DNA from: Streptosporangiaceae bacterium
GTDB lineage: Bacteria; Actinomycetota; Actinomycetes; Streptosporangiales; Streptosporangiaceae
DNA: 64,000 nucleotides
Assembly: GCA_025934375.1 (NCBI GenBank)
Contig: JAICYD010000017.1
Location: forward strand, 1-64,000
Direction of reading: 5' to 3'
The notes under the pieces are model-generated. The model had not been told where the DNA came from and did not search any database. It saw only the letters and a program-made list of their open reading frames with translations. The translations under genes and the position numbers were made by a program. Every line of letters starts with the position of its first letter. The first letter of the stretch is position 1. Shown one piece after another: positions 36,891 to 44,528 of the stretch.

Positions 36891-37358
36891 GTGCGCGTAT
36901 ACCTGGGATCAGACCACGCCGGCTTCGAGCTCAAGGCGACGCTGGTCGCCGCGCTGGAGAAGGCCGGCCATGAGCCGGTCGACTGCGGCCCGCGCGCCTA
37001 TGTGGCCGACGACGACTATCCGGTCTACGTCCTGCGCGCGGCGCAGGGCGTGATCGATGACCCCGGCAGCCTCGGCATCGTGATCGGCGGGTCCGGCAAC
37101 GGCGAGCAGATCGCGGCGAACAAGGTCCCCGGCATCCGCGCCGCGCTGGCCTGGACGACGGAGACCGCGGCGCTCGCCCGCCAGCACAACGACGCGAACG
37201 TGCTCAGCCTCGGCGCCCGCCAGTACTCGATCGACGACGCGGTCGGATTCGCCCTGACGTTCGTGGCGAGCCCGTTCTCCGAGGAGCCGCGGCACGCCCG
37301 GCGCCTGGCCATGGTCGACGACTACGAGAAGACCCGGGCGCTGCCACCCCTGCCATAG
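36891..37358 (+). CDS. rpiB: Ribose/galactose isomerase (RpiB/LacAB family)
   Basis: A 155-residue isomerase starts VRVYLGSDHAGFELKATL, with the conserved Asp-His pair in SDHAG, the active-site Cys region replaced as in actinobacteria by VDCGPRAYVADDDYP, the loop GIVIGGSGNGEQIAANK, and ARQHNDANVLSLGAR near residue 100. It interconverts ribose 5-phosphate and ribulose 5-phosphate. The GTG start is preceded six bases upstream by CAGACT, so leaderless transcription is likely. It converges on a small repeat-bearing gene. Confidence 0.93.
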   Translation: MRVYLGSDHAGFELKATLVAALEKAGHEPVDCGPRAYVADDDYPVYVLRAAQGVIDDPGSLGIVIGGSGNGEQIAANKVPGIRAALAWTTETAALARQHNDANVLSLGARQYSIDDAVGFALTFVASPFSEEPRHARRLAMVDDYEKTRALPPLP

Positions 37359-37397
37359 AAGCGCTCCGCGAGGCGCAGCCAGCGCCAGCGGGCGAAG

Positions 37398-37718
37398 CTA
37401 CGGGCGGAAATCCCGTGAGGGCGGGGGGTCTGGGGGACTGGTGCGCGCCCCCCGGGAAGAGGAGCGTCGGCGAGTCCGCTTGGATCCGCCTCTGGCGGCG
37501 GCTTTATCGGCAGTGTCTTTATCCGCATGGCCTTTATCCGCATGGCCTTTATCGGCATGGCCTTTATCGCCGGCGGCCTTCGCGGGCAGCGCGGTCGCCG
37601 GAGCGTCCGGAGGCTCGGCCGGCTTCAGCGGAGCCGCCGCCGCCGGGGCCGCTGGCTCCTCCTCGCGGACCCGTGACACGTCCCTTGCTCTCATCGCCGC
37701 GCTGAGCGTTATCTTCAT
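37398..37718 (-). CDS. Small basic protein with DKGHA repeats
   Basis: This is a 106-residue hydrophilic protein with no recognised domain. It begins MKITLSAAMRARDVSRVREEE, continues with an Ala/Pro-rich stretch, then three to four DKGHA repeats, a KxARGGSKRTRRRSSSRG basic block and a C-terminal SPPDPPPSRD tail that comes from a dispersed repeat (37419-37460). The frame on the other strand over the same bases is hydrophobic and lacks an upstream site, so I prefer the minus strand. The start lies 27 bases after the Eis-like gene, which suggests one transcript. Confidence 0.5.
   Translation of the reverse strand: MKITLSAAMRARDVSRVREEEPAAPAAAAPLKPAEPPDAPATALPAKAAGDKGHADKGHADKGHADKDTADKAAARGGSKRTRRRSSSRGARTSPPDPPPSRDFRP
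37419..37460 (-). repeat. Dispersed repeat type B, copy 2 (inverted)
   Basis: Read on the minus strand it gives CCCGGGGGGCGCGCACCA then GTCCCCCAGACCCC, aligning with the copies at 36781 and 63502. It encodes ARTSPPDPP at the C-terminus of the small basic protein, in the same reading register as the copy in gpgS (IPTNPPDP). Confidence 0.7.
37508..37567. repeat. 15-bp tandem repeats encoding DKGHA
   Basis: Four units of 15 bases follow CCGCATGGCCTTTAT; the first is diverged. They code for DKGHA pentapeptides on the minus strand. The unit length keeps the frame. Confidence 0.85.
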
Positions 37719-37744
37719 CGTCGGCACAGTCGTGGTCCTACCCG

Positions 37745-39046
37745 CTAGAAGATGACCGGGCACCACGGGGCCGGGTCCCATGTCATCGCGGCCGACAGCG
37801 GCCCGAGTGCCCCGCGGCGGACCTCGGTGGCCAGCCCCGCCGCCGCCAGCGCGCCTAGCCTGGTCCCGCCCATGTAGGCCGCGCCGAGCTCGCGGACGTC
37901 GAGCGCCACCGACGCCGCCTCCGACGTCCGCTCGCACGTGACGCCGCCCGCCGCCCCCGCGACGCCGGGCACCTCAGCGCGCAGCCGCCACCGGCCCGCG
38001 TTCGACGCCAGCAGCGAGTCCGTCACCTCCAGCACCACGTCCACCGGGCAGGCGTAGGCGCGCGCGCCCAGCGCGCGCGGCAGGTCGATGATCCGGACCC
38101 AGATCCCGTCGGAGACCAGCGGCCGCGCCCGGCGCGGGTCGGCGAGCTGGTATAGCAGCGGGTCATCGGGCGGCCGGTGCGCGGCGACGAACTCGGCGGC
38201 CAGGTCCCGGCTGAGCAGGTCCCGCCACAGCGCCGCCCCGGCCGCCGCGTCGGCGGCGATCAGCTCCCGGACCGTGATCAGGCCATTGGGCAGGTACTCG
38301 CCGTTATCCCAGCGCTGCAAGGCGCTGTACAGCGCGTACCCGCGCGGCCCGGACGCATCCGACACCACCAGGCAGCGCAAGGGGCCGCCGCCGCCCCGCG
38401 AGCCTTCCGGGTCCCACAGGGCGCGCGCCCACCAGGCATCGGTGCGCTCGAAGAACCCCGGCTGCGTCAGCAGCGCCGTGTCATACACCTTGGTCAGCTC
38501 GGGCAGCGCGTCCCCCGGCGCGACCAGCCGCAGCGACAGCGCGGGGTCAGCCTGGCCGGCGATGGCCCCCTCGGCGCGCTCGAAGCGGAACACCGCGTCC
38601 GTCGACGCCCGCCCGTACCCGTACCGCCCGTAAAGCGGGGCCTCCGAGGCCCACAGCGCGGCCACCGGCTCCTCGCCGCGCGCCGCGATGTCGGTGAGCT
38701 GGCGCCGCATCATCGACCGCAAGATGCCGCGCCGCCGGTGCGTGGGCAGGACCGACACGTAGGAGACCCCGGCCACCGGGAGCACCGCGCCGGGCACCGC
38801 CATCTGGAAGGTGAACGCGCCCGCGGTTCCCACGATGGCGCCGTCGCAGACGGCGCTGGTGGTGTCCGCGGACGGGTCGACGGCGGCCAGCGACCGCTCC
38901 GGCTCGAAGAGCCGCTCCCACAGCGCGATCCGCTCCGGGGGCATCACCCCTGCGTGGAACGCGTGATCCTCCACATCGCGGAACGCGGCGGACTCTTCAC
39001 GGGTAACAGGGCGAATCGGGTACGGGTCTGCCATGATTGACTTCAT
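37745..39046 (-). CDS. Eis-like GNAT N-acetyltransferase
   Basis: A 433-residue protein of the Eis family has tandem GNAT domains plus an SCP2-like C-terminal domain. The N-terminal GNAT has VPVAGVSYVSVLPTHRRRGILRSMMRRQL, the acetyl-CoA loop, followed by AALWASEAPLYGRYGYG. The second half holds IDLPRALGARAY and the C-terminal LGAAYMGGTRLGALAAAGL. The family member in Mycobacterium acetylates aminoglycosides and a host protein; natural substrates here are unknown. A second in-frame ATG at 39034 is an equal start candidate. Confidence 0.88.
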   Translation of the reverse strand: MKSIMADPYPIRPVTREESAAFRDVEDHAFHAGVMPPERIALWERLFEPERSLAAVDPSADTTSAVCDGAIVGTAGAFTFQMAVPGAVLPVAGVSYVSVLPTHRRRGILRSMMRRQLTDIAARGEEPVAALWASEAPLYGRYGYGRASTDAVFRFERAEGAIAGQADPALSLRLVAPGDALPELTKVYDTALLTQPGFFERTDAWWARALWDPEGSRGGGGPLRCLVVSDASGPRGYALYSALQRWDNGEYLPNGLITVRELIAADAAAGAALWRDLLSRDLAAEFVAAHRPPDDPLLYQLADPRRARPLVSDGIWVRIIDLPRALGARAYACPVDVVLEVTDSLLASNAGRWRLRAEVPGVAGAAGGVTCERTSEAASVALDVRELGAAYMGGTRLGALAAAGLATEVRRGALGPLSAAMTWDPAPWCPVIF

Positions 39047-39175
39047 ATCTTGCTCAGTTGGCCGGAGGCGAACAGTTTTCGCAATGCCCTGGTCGGCTCG
39101 ACACTAGCAGGAGCGCCGGGGGAGGAGCAGACGCCGCGTGGTTCGGGCCCGATGTGCGGATAGCCTTCGTCCAGC

Positions 39176-40318
39176 ATGACCCTTCCAGCCAGCACCCTTA
39201 GCGCGTCAGCGGCGTCCGCGGCACGCGCGACGCTGCAGCGCGTGCGGAGGGCGCCGGGCCGGTCGGCCGACGTCGTCGCCCGTCAGTTCATCACCAAGAA
39301 CCGCCGGGTCGCGTTCGGGCTGAGCCTCACCGTGATCATCATCGCCGTCGCCTCCGTTGAGTGGCCCGCGTGGTGGATCTCCCCTGGGGTCATGATCTTG
39401 CCGATCCTGGGCGGGGGCCTGCTGCTGTGGCCGCGTGCCCTGCGGATCCTGTTCGGGGTGGTAGCGGCGGGCCTGGTCTACGACGGGGTCTACGGCAAGG
39501 CCGGCATCGGCATCATCGCCACGATCGTGATCACCGCCATCTACGCCGACGTGCTGGCCAACACCCGCGGCAAGCTCGGCACGCGGGGCCGCCGCGCCGA
39601 CCGGATGATGATCGAGTTGCGGGACCGCATCCGGGTGCAGGGCAACCTGCCTGACCTCGGCGATGGCTGGGGGTCGGCGTCGATCCTGCGCCCGGCGGGC
39701 GGCTCTAGCTTCGGCGGAGACTTCGTAGTGAGCCACAGCGACGGCAAGAACCTCGAGGTCGCTCTCGTTGACGTGTCCGGCAAGGGCATGGACGCCGCGA
39801 CCCGCGCGCTGCTGCTGTCCGGCGCGTTCGGCGGCGTGCTCGGGTCGGTCCCGCCGGATCAGTTCCTGCCCGCCTGCAACGCCTACCTGCGGCGGAGCAT
39901 GTCCGACGAGGGGTTCGTGACCGCCGTTCACCTGTCCGTCGACCTGGCGACCGGCGAGTACGTGCTGTCGTCGGCGGGGCACCCGCCCGCCGTGCACTTC
40001 GACGCGAACACCGGGCTGTGGCGGGTGAGCCAGGCTCGTGGCATCGTCTTGGGCGTCATGCCGGACCTTTCCGTCGCGCCGACCGTGCCCGAGACGGGCA
40101 CGCTGCGCCGGGGCGACGCCATCGCCATGTACACCGATGGCCTGGTCGAGGCGCCCGGTCAAGACATTGACGAGGGCATCGGGCGGCTGCTCGGCGAGGC
40201 GGAGCGGATGGTGCTCAGCGGCTTCCGGCCCGGTGCCCCCGCACTCGTCACCGCCATGCAGCATTCGGTCGGCTCCAACGACGACTGCGCCCTGGTCCTC
40301 ATCTGGCGCACGACGTAA
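39176..40318 (+). CDS. Membrane PP2C-type (SpoIIE) serine phosphatase
   Basis: A 380-residue protein. Residues 40-115 form three or so membrane helices. From about 130 a SpoIIE/RsbU-type PP2C domain follows: LPDLGDGWGSASILRPAGGSSFGGDFVVS with the metal-binding GGD, VALVDVSGKGMDAATRALLLSGAFG, YVLSSAGHPPAVHFD, and GDAIAMYTDGLVEAPG with the acidic metal ligand, ending NDDCALVLIW. Such enzymes dephosphorylate anti-anti-sigma factors in partner-switch stress signalling. No kinase or anti-sigma gene is adjacent. It lies before the hopanoid operon but with a 711-base gap, so linkage is unlikely. Confidence 0.9.
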   Translation: MTLPASTLSASAASAARATLQRVRRAPGRSADVVARQFITKNRRVAFGLSLTVIIIAVASVEWPAWWISPGVMILPILGGGLLLWPRALRILFGVVAAGLVYDGVYGKAGIGIIATIVITAIYADVLANTRGKLGTRGRRADRMMIELRDRIRVQGNLPDLGDGWGSASILRPAGGSSFGGDFVVSHSDGKNLEVALVDVSGKGMDAATRALLLSGAFGGVLGSVPPDQFLPACNAYLRRSMSDEGFVTAVHLSVDLATGEYVLSSAGHPPAVHFDANTGLWRVSQARGIVLGVMPDLSVAPTVPETGTLRRGDAIAMYTDGLVEAPGQDIDEGIGRLLGEAERMVLSGFRPGAPALVTAMQHSVGSNDDCALVLIWRTT

Positions 40319-41029
40319 CCCCGCCGTGCTCGGCTAACCCGTGGCGCTCGCCTCGCTTCGCGAAAGGCTACTGGTAAGTAGGTAACTTCCCGGTAAGCAA
40401 CTCGGCACGGCCGGTTAGTTTGTTTCCGCCATGTGTCTTCCGCCGTTTAGCCTCGGCGGGCCGAAAAACCACTCCGCGGGCTCCCCGGAGGGGTTAGCTG
40501 ACTGCGGTTCTCCCCGTCAGCGCTGCTCTATCGGATCGGCACTGTGCCGTGAGCGTTCCCAGCTGCCCCGCATCGGGGCTGGTCAAGGAGGGGTCGCTTG
40601 GGTTAATGTTCATTGCCTAGCATATCGCCATTGCTGATGCAAACTAAAATCTGGCTGAGTGCTATACCCCCACGCCGGACCATCCAAGTTCCCCGACATC
40701 CGCGTCATGTGACGCGCACGTCATTGTTTGCATTTGATTCTCACCTGTGCCCAAATAGACAGGTGGCAGGCACAGGATTGGGGAGCACCGCGGGCAGTGG
40801 CCTAGACCACCAGGGCACCGGCGACCCGGATGGCGCGGGCGGCTTGGGCGGCACGGCCGACCCGGGTGCCGCGGCGGCGCGGGCTGGCGAGGCAGTGCTC
40901 GCCGGTGAGTCAGTGCTTGGCGCTGAGTCAGTGCTTGCTCGTGAGTCAGCGGAGGCTGGTGAGATGGTGGAGGCTGGCGAGACGGCAGTTGGTGAGACGG
41001 CAGAGGGCGCGACGGCAGGGGCCGACGGC
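40319..41029. other. Long leader region before the hopanoid operon
   Basis: These 711 bases include three GGTAA repeats (40376-40402), an AT-rich promoter-like zone (40600-40760) with TTGATT and TAGACA boxes 16 bases apart (40735-40762), and a 16-bp palindrome (40701-40716). From 40762 the hpnC frame is open and encodes an Ala/Gly/Glu-rich repetitive stretch (GESVLGAESVLARES) not found in HpnC, so I treat it as untranslated or a non-conserved extension. Confidence 0.5.
40701..40716. promoter_or_regulatory. Palindrome upstream of hpnC
   Basis: CGCGTCA, TG, TGACGCG: 7-bp perfect arms with a 2-base centre, directly upstream of the promoter-like AT-rich boxes. It could be an operator for the hopanoid operon. 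A further CGTCA half-site follows at 40718-40723. Confidence 0.4.
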
Positions 41030-41959
41030 ATGGCCGTTACCGGCGCGATCTCGCTCGCCGTGGCGGCGAAGGCCTCCGGGGAGAACTTCCCGGTGGCGCT
41101 GCGCGTGCTGCCCCGGTCCGTGCGCGCGCACCTGAGCGCGTTCTACGGCTTCGCCCGGCTGGTCGACGACATCGGGGACGAGCCGCTGCCCGCCCTGGCC
41201 AGCGCGCTGCGCTCTCCCGGGGGGGCGAACGGAGTATCCCCTCGTATCCCCCGAGAGATGAGCGCTGAGGAAGAGCGGGCCACGCGGCTGCGCCTCCTTG
41301 ACGAGCTCGAGGCCGACGTCGCGAAGATCTACGACGGCGGCGAGCCTGACCTGCCGGCGATGCGCGTCCTGGGCGAGACGGTCCGCGCCTGCGGGATCCC
41401 GTTCCAGCCCTTCCGGGACCTCGTCCAGGCCAACCGGCAAGACCAGCAGGTCACGCACTATGCGACTTACGAACAGCTGGTACGGTACTGCGAGCTGTCG
41501 GCCAACCCGGTTGGCGCGGTGGTCTTGCACATCTTCGGCGCCGCCACGCCCGAGCGGCTGGCGATGTCGGACAAGGTCTGCACCGCCTTGCAGCTCATCG
41601 AGCACTGGCAGGACGTCGCCGAGGACCTGGCCAACGGCCGGGTCTACCTGCCGCAGGAAGACCTGCGGGCGCGCGGGGTGACCGAGGAGGACCTCGCCCG
41701 GCCCACGGCCAGCGTGGCCGTGATCAACTTGATGGGCTTCGAGACTGACCGGGCCACCCGGCTGCTCGATGAGGGCGCGCCCCTCGCGGGCACCCTCAAC
41801 GGGTGGGCACGGCTGGCCGTGTCCGGCTACATCGCCGGCGGCCGGGCCGCGATCGCGTCCATCGTGAACAGCGGCTACGACGTGCTGCGGAAGACGCCCA
41901 GGCCGGGCAAGGCGGCCACGCTGGCCGGCCTCGTAAGTTGTTACGTTAAGGGGAGGTGA
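41030..41959 (+). CDS. hpnC: Hydroxysqualene synthase HpnC
   Basis: This squalene/phytoene synthase-family enzyme turns presqualene diphosphate into hydroxysqualene. ASGENFPVALRVLP, FYGFARLVDDIGDEP (first Asp-rich motif) and LIEHWQDVAEDLANGRVYLP (second) are typical of HpnC. From the ATG at 41030 the length is 309 residues, normal for the family; AGGGGCC lies upstream. About 20 residues (SPGGANGVSPRIPREM) between the first motif and the LLDELEADV helix derive from a dispersed repeat at 41213-41256. It is the first gene of the operon and runs into hpnD with two bases between. Confidence 0.9.
   Translation: MAVTGAISLAVAAKASGENFPVALRVLPRSVRAHLSAFYGFARLVDDIGDEPLPALASALRSPGGANGVSPRIPREMSAEEERATRLRLLDELEADVAKIYDGGEPDLPAMRVLGETVRACGIPFQPFRDLVQANRQDQQVTHYATYEQLVRYCELSANPVGAVVLHIFGAATPERLAMSDKVCTALQLIEHWQDVAEDLANGRVYLPQEDLRARGVTEEDLARPTASVAVINLMGFETDRATRLLDEGAPLAGTLNGWARLAVSGYIAGGRAAIASIVNSGYDVLRKTPRPGKAATLAGLVSCYVKGR
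41213..41256 (-). repeat. Dispersed repeat type A, copy 1, inside hpnC
   Basis: Read on the minus strand it contains GGGGATACTCCGTTCGCCC followed by CCCCGGGAGA, matching 52430-52460 with a single difference over about 29 bases. The hpnC strand encodes SPGGANGVSPR. The copy at 52430 encodes SPGRANGVSPR in the same register. Confidence 0.8.
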
Positions 41960-41961
41960 GC

Positions 41962-43047
41962 ATGGACGCGGAGGAGGCCTACGCCGAGTGCGAGCGCATT
42001 ACCTGGGAGCAGGCGCGGAACTTCGCCTACGGCATCCGGCTGCTCCCGCCGCCCAAGCGGCGCGCGCTGGCCGCTGTCTACGCTTACGCCCGGCGCCTCG
42101 ACGACCTCGGCGACGGCGACCTGCCCGCTTCCGAGAAGACTGCCGCACTCGAGGAAGCCCGGGACCAGGTTCATGCCCTGGTCGCCTCCGTCAACGCGGG
42201 AAAGTCGGGGGCTTCGGGGGGGCCGCCCCCCGGGGATGGCACTGATGCCGTGCTGGTGGCCCTGGCCGACGCCGGGGCCCGGTTTCGCGTGCCGCTGGCC
42301 GCGTTCGGCGAGCTGATCGACGGCTGCCTCGCCGACGTCAACGAGGCCACCTACGCGACCTTCGACGACCTGCACCACTACTGCCGCTGCGTGGCGGGCT
42401 CGATCGGCCGGCTGTCCCTGGGCGTCTACCAGGGGGAGCGAGACGGCAACGGGGACGTCCCGAGCCAGGCTGGTGGGAGGCCCAGGGGATACTCCGTCCC
42501 GCGGTCTGTGCGGGTTCCCCTGGGGAGGGGGGCGTCAGGGGGGTCTTCCCCCCTGAGCCGGGGGGTCGACAGGGGGGTCGTCCCCCTAGGGGTAAACGAG
42601 CGGATGGCAGACGACCTGGGCATCGCGCTGCAGATCACCAACATCTTGCGCGACGTCCGCGAGGACTTCGGCAACGGCCGGGTGTACCTGCCCGCCGAGG
42701 ACCTGGCCAAGTTCGGCTGCGAGCTAGTCCCCGGCCAGTCAGAGCCGTTCGACGACCCTGACTGGCAAGCGCGGTTCGCGCAGCTCGTGGAGTTCGAGGC
42801 CAACCGGGCGCGTGAGTGGTACGCGTCCGGAATGCGGCTGCTGGCCACCATCGACTGGCGCAGCGCCGCCTGTACCGGGGCCATGGCCGGGATCTACCGT
42901 CGCCTGCTGGAGAAGATCGCCGCCGACCCGCGGGCGGTGCTCCAGGGGCGCATGTCACTACCAGGTAAGGAGAAGGCGCTGGTCGCCGTACGCGCGCTCA
43001 GTGGGGTGGACAGACGCGGCCACGGCCGCCGAGGAGGTACCCATTGA
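41962..43047 (+). CDS. hpnD: Presqualene diphosphate synthase HpnD, with in-frame insertions
   Basis: This enzyme condenses two farnesyl diphosphates to presqualene diphosphate. Motifs: AVYAYARRLDDLGDGDLP and TNILRDVREDFGNGRVYLP; YCRCVAGSIGRLSLGV precedes the second by the normal domain order. At 361 residues it is some 70-80 longer than usual. The extra length comes from two insertions made of GC-rich repeats: about 12 residues (KSGASGGPPPGDG, 42205-42237) and about 45 residues (42478-42592) between SLGVYQG and the MADDLGIALQ helix. Frame is kept, so the protein may still work if the inserts form surface loops. The ATG at 41962 follows GGGGAGG. Confidence 0.9.
   Translation: MDAEEAYAECERITWEQARNFAYGIRLLPPPKRRALAAVYAYARRLDDLGDGDLPASEKTAALEEARDQVHALVASVNAGKSGASGGPPPGDGTDAVLVALADAGARFRVPLAAFGELIDGCLADVNEATYATFDDLHHYCRCVAGSIGRLSLGVYQGERDGNGDVPSQAGGRPRGYSVPRSVRVPLGRGASGGSSPLSRGVDRGVVPLGVNERMADDLGIALQITNILRDVREDFGNGRVYLPAEDLAKFGCELVPGQSEPFDDPDWQARFAQLVEFEANRAREWYASGMRLLATIDWRSAACTGAMAGIYRRLLEKIAADPRAVLQGRMSLPGKEKALVAVRALSGVDRRGHGRRGGTH
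42205..42237 (+). repeat. GC-rich hairpin insert in hpnD
   Basis: GGGGGCTTC, then GGGGGGCCGCCCCCC, then GGGGATGG. The central six-G/six-C arms pair around CCG. It interrupts HpnD with Gly/Pro-rich residues and has the look of the other dispersed repeats, ending in GGGGAT. Confidence 0.5.
42478..42592 (+). repeat. Dispersed GC-rich repeat, copy 2 (type C), inside hpnD
   Basis: This copy aligns with 21931-22025 over about 95 bases: shared blocks are AGGCCCAGGGG, TGTGCGGGTTCCCCTGGG and CGACAGGGGG, with matched G and C runs between. It also holds GGGGATACTCCGT, the core of the type A repeats. It adds about 45 in-frame residues to HpnD. Confidence 0.8.
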
Positions 43048-44528
43048 AAGCGTGCGTTATCGGCGGCGGACTGGCCGGGATCACCGCCGCGCTCGCCCTG
43101 GCTTCCCAGGGCGCGGAGGTCACGCTGCTGGAGGCCAAGCCACGGCTGGGCGGCGCGACCATGTCGTTCAACCGCGACGGCCTGGTGATCGACACCGGGC
43201 AGCACGTCTTCCTGCGCTGCTGCACCGCCTACCAGGGCCTGCTGGACCGCCTCGGGATGAGCGCCAACGCCCCGCTGCAGCCCCGCTTCGACGTTCCCGT
43301 CCTCACGCCGACGCGCCGTACCCGGCTGCGGCGCAACCGCATGCCGGCGCCCCTGCACCTGCTCCCCACGCTGCTGCGCTACCCCCTGGTCTCGCTGGCC
43401 GGACGAGCCCGGGTAGGGCAGGCGGCCCTCGCCATGCGCGGGGTGGACCTGACCGACCCGGCGACCGACCAGGTGCGGTTCGGGGACTGGCTCGCCCGCC
43501 ACGGGCAGGGCGAGCGCACCCGGCGCGCGCTGTGGGACCTGTTCGCGGTCGCCTCGCTGAACGTCCCCGGCGACGACGCCTCCCTCACGCTGGCCGCGAA
43601 GGTGGTGCAGACGGGCCTGCTGGGCGACTCGGGCGCCGCTGACATCGGCGTGCCCGCACTGTCCCTGGGCGAACTGCACGGCGCCGCGGCCGCGCGCAAG
43701 CTCGCCGAGCTCGGCGCCACCGTCCGGCTCAACACCAAGGTGGACGTCGTGGAAGTCGCCGGCGGCCCCGGGGAGCCCAAGTTCACGGTGCGGCTGGGCC
43801 GCGGCGACGAGGACATCCACGCCGACGCCGTGGTGATCGCCGTCCCGCACGAGGCCGCCGCCCGGCTGATGCCGCCCGGCGCGCTGCCCGCCGAGACCGT
43901 CGAGGGATGGGCGGGCCTCGGCGCCGCCCCGATCGTCAACGTCCATGTGATCTACGACCGGAAGGTCATGGACATGCCCTTCGCGGCCGGCGTCGACTCC
44001 CCGGTCCAGTGGGTCTTCGACCGCACCCGGATCTCCGGCATGCATGCCCGCGGGGACGCGGGCCAGTACCTGGCGATCTCGCTGTCAGCGGCCGATGAGT
44101 ACGTGGACCGGTCGGTGGCGAGCCTGCGCGAGGAGTTCATCCCGGCGCTGGCCCGGCTGTTCCCGGCGGCGCGCGAGGCGACGGTGACGGAGTTCTTCGT
44201 CACCCGGGAGCGGCGCGCGACCTTCCGCGGCGTGCCGGGGACGGCCAGGTTGCGGCCTCCGGCGGCGACCGGCCGGCCGGGCCTGGTGCTCGCTGGGTCC
44301 TGGACCGATACCGGCTGGCCGGACACGATGGAAAGCGCGGTGCGCAGCGGGCTGAACGCCGTGCTCGCCCTGCGCGCCGACGGGCAGGCCAGCCCAGTCG
44401 GCGCTGGCTGGACAGACCTGTACACTTCCGGAGTTTCCGGAATGCCCGCGCCTGAGGGCGCGAAACCCAACGAAGTGGATGAATCATCTGTGAGCACCGC
44501 TGACTCGGTGAGGGGAGTGCGATCGTGA
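43044..44528 (+). CDS. hpnE: Hydroxysqualene dehydroxylase HpnE
   Basis: This FAD-dependent amine-oxidase-fold enzyme reduces hydroxysqualene to squalene. The N-terminal dinucleotide motif CVIGGGLAGITAALALASQGAEV, then LEAKPRLGGATMSF and VIDTGQHVFLRCC, and the C-terminal FAD motif GLVLAGSWTDTGWPDTMESAVRSG match HpnE. Length (494) includes a non-conserved tail of about 50 residues. The start is TTG with GAGGAGG six bases upstream; it overlaps the hpnD stop by four bases. With HpnC and HpnD it forms the bacterial three-step route to squalene. Confidence 0.94.
   Translation: MKACVIGGGLAGITAALALASQGAEVTLLEAKPRLGGATMSFNRDGLVIDTGQHVFLRCCTAYQGLLDRLGMSANAPLQPRFDVPVLTPTRRTRLRRNRMPAPLHLLPTLLRYPLVSLAGRARVGQAALAMRGVDLTDPATDQVRFGDWLARHGQGERTRRALWDLFAVASLNVPGDDASLTLAAKVVQTGLLGDSGAADIGVPALSLGELHGAAAARKLAELGATVRLNTKVDVVEVAGGPGEPKFTVRLGRGDEDIHADAVVIAVPHEAAARLMPPGALPAETVEGWAGLGAAPIVNVHVIYDRKVMDMPFAAGVDSPVQWVFDRTRISGMHARGDAGQYLAISLSAADEYVDRSVASLREEFIPALARLFPAAREATVTEFFVTRERRATFRGVPGTARLRPPAATGRPGLVLAGSWTDTGWPDTMESAVRSGLNAVLALRADGQASPVGAGWTDLYTSGVSGMPAPEGAKPNEVDESSVSTADSVRGVRS

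Noticed and set aside
37441..37755. Hydrophobic + strand frame of 104 codons over the DKGHA repeats
   Set aside because: It lacks a ribosome site, its Trp/Pro/Leu repeats are the complement of the 15-bp repeat, and the minus-strand frame has a better N-terminus and operon position.
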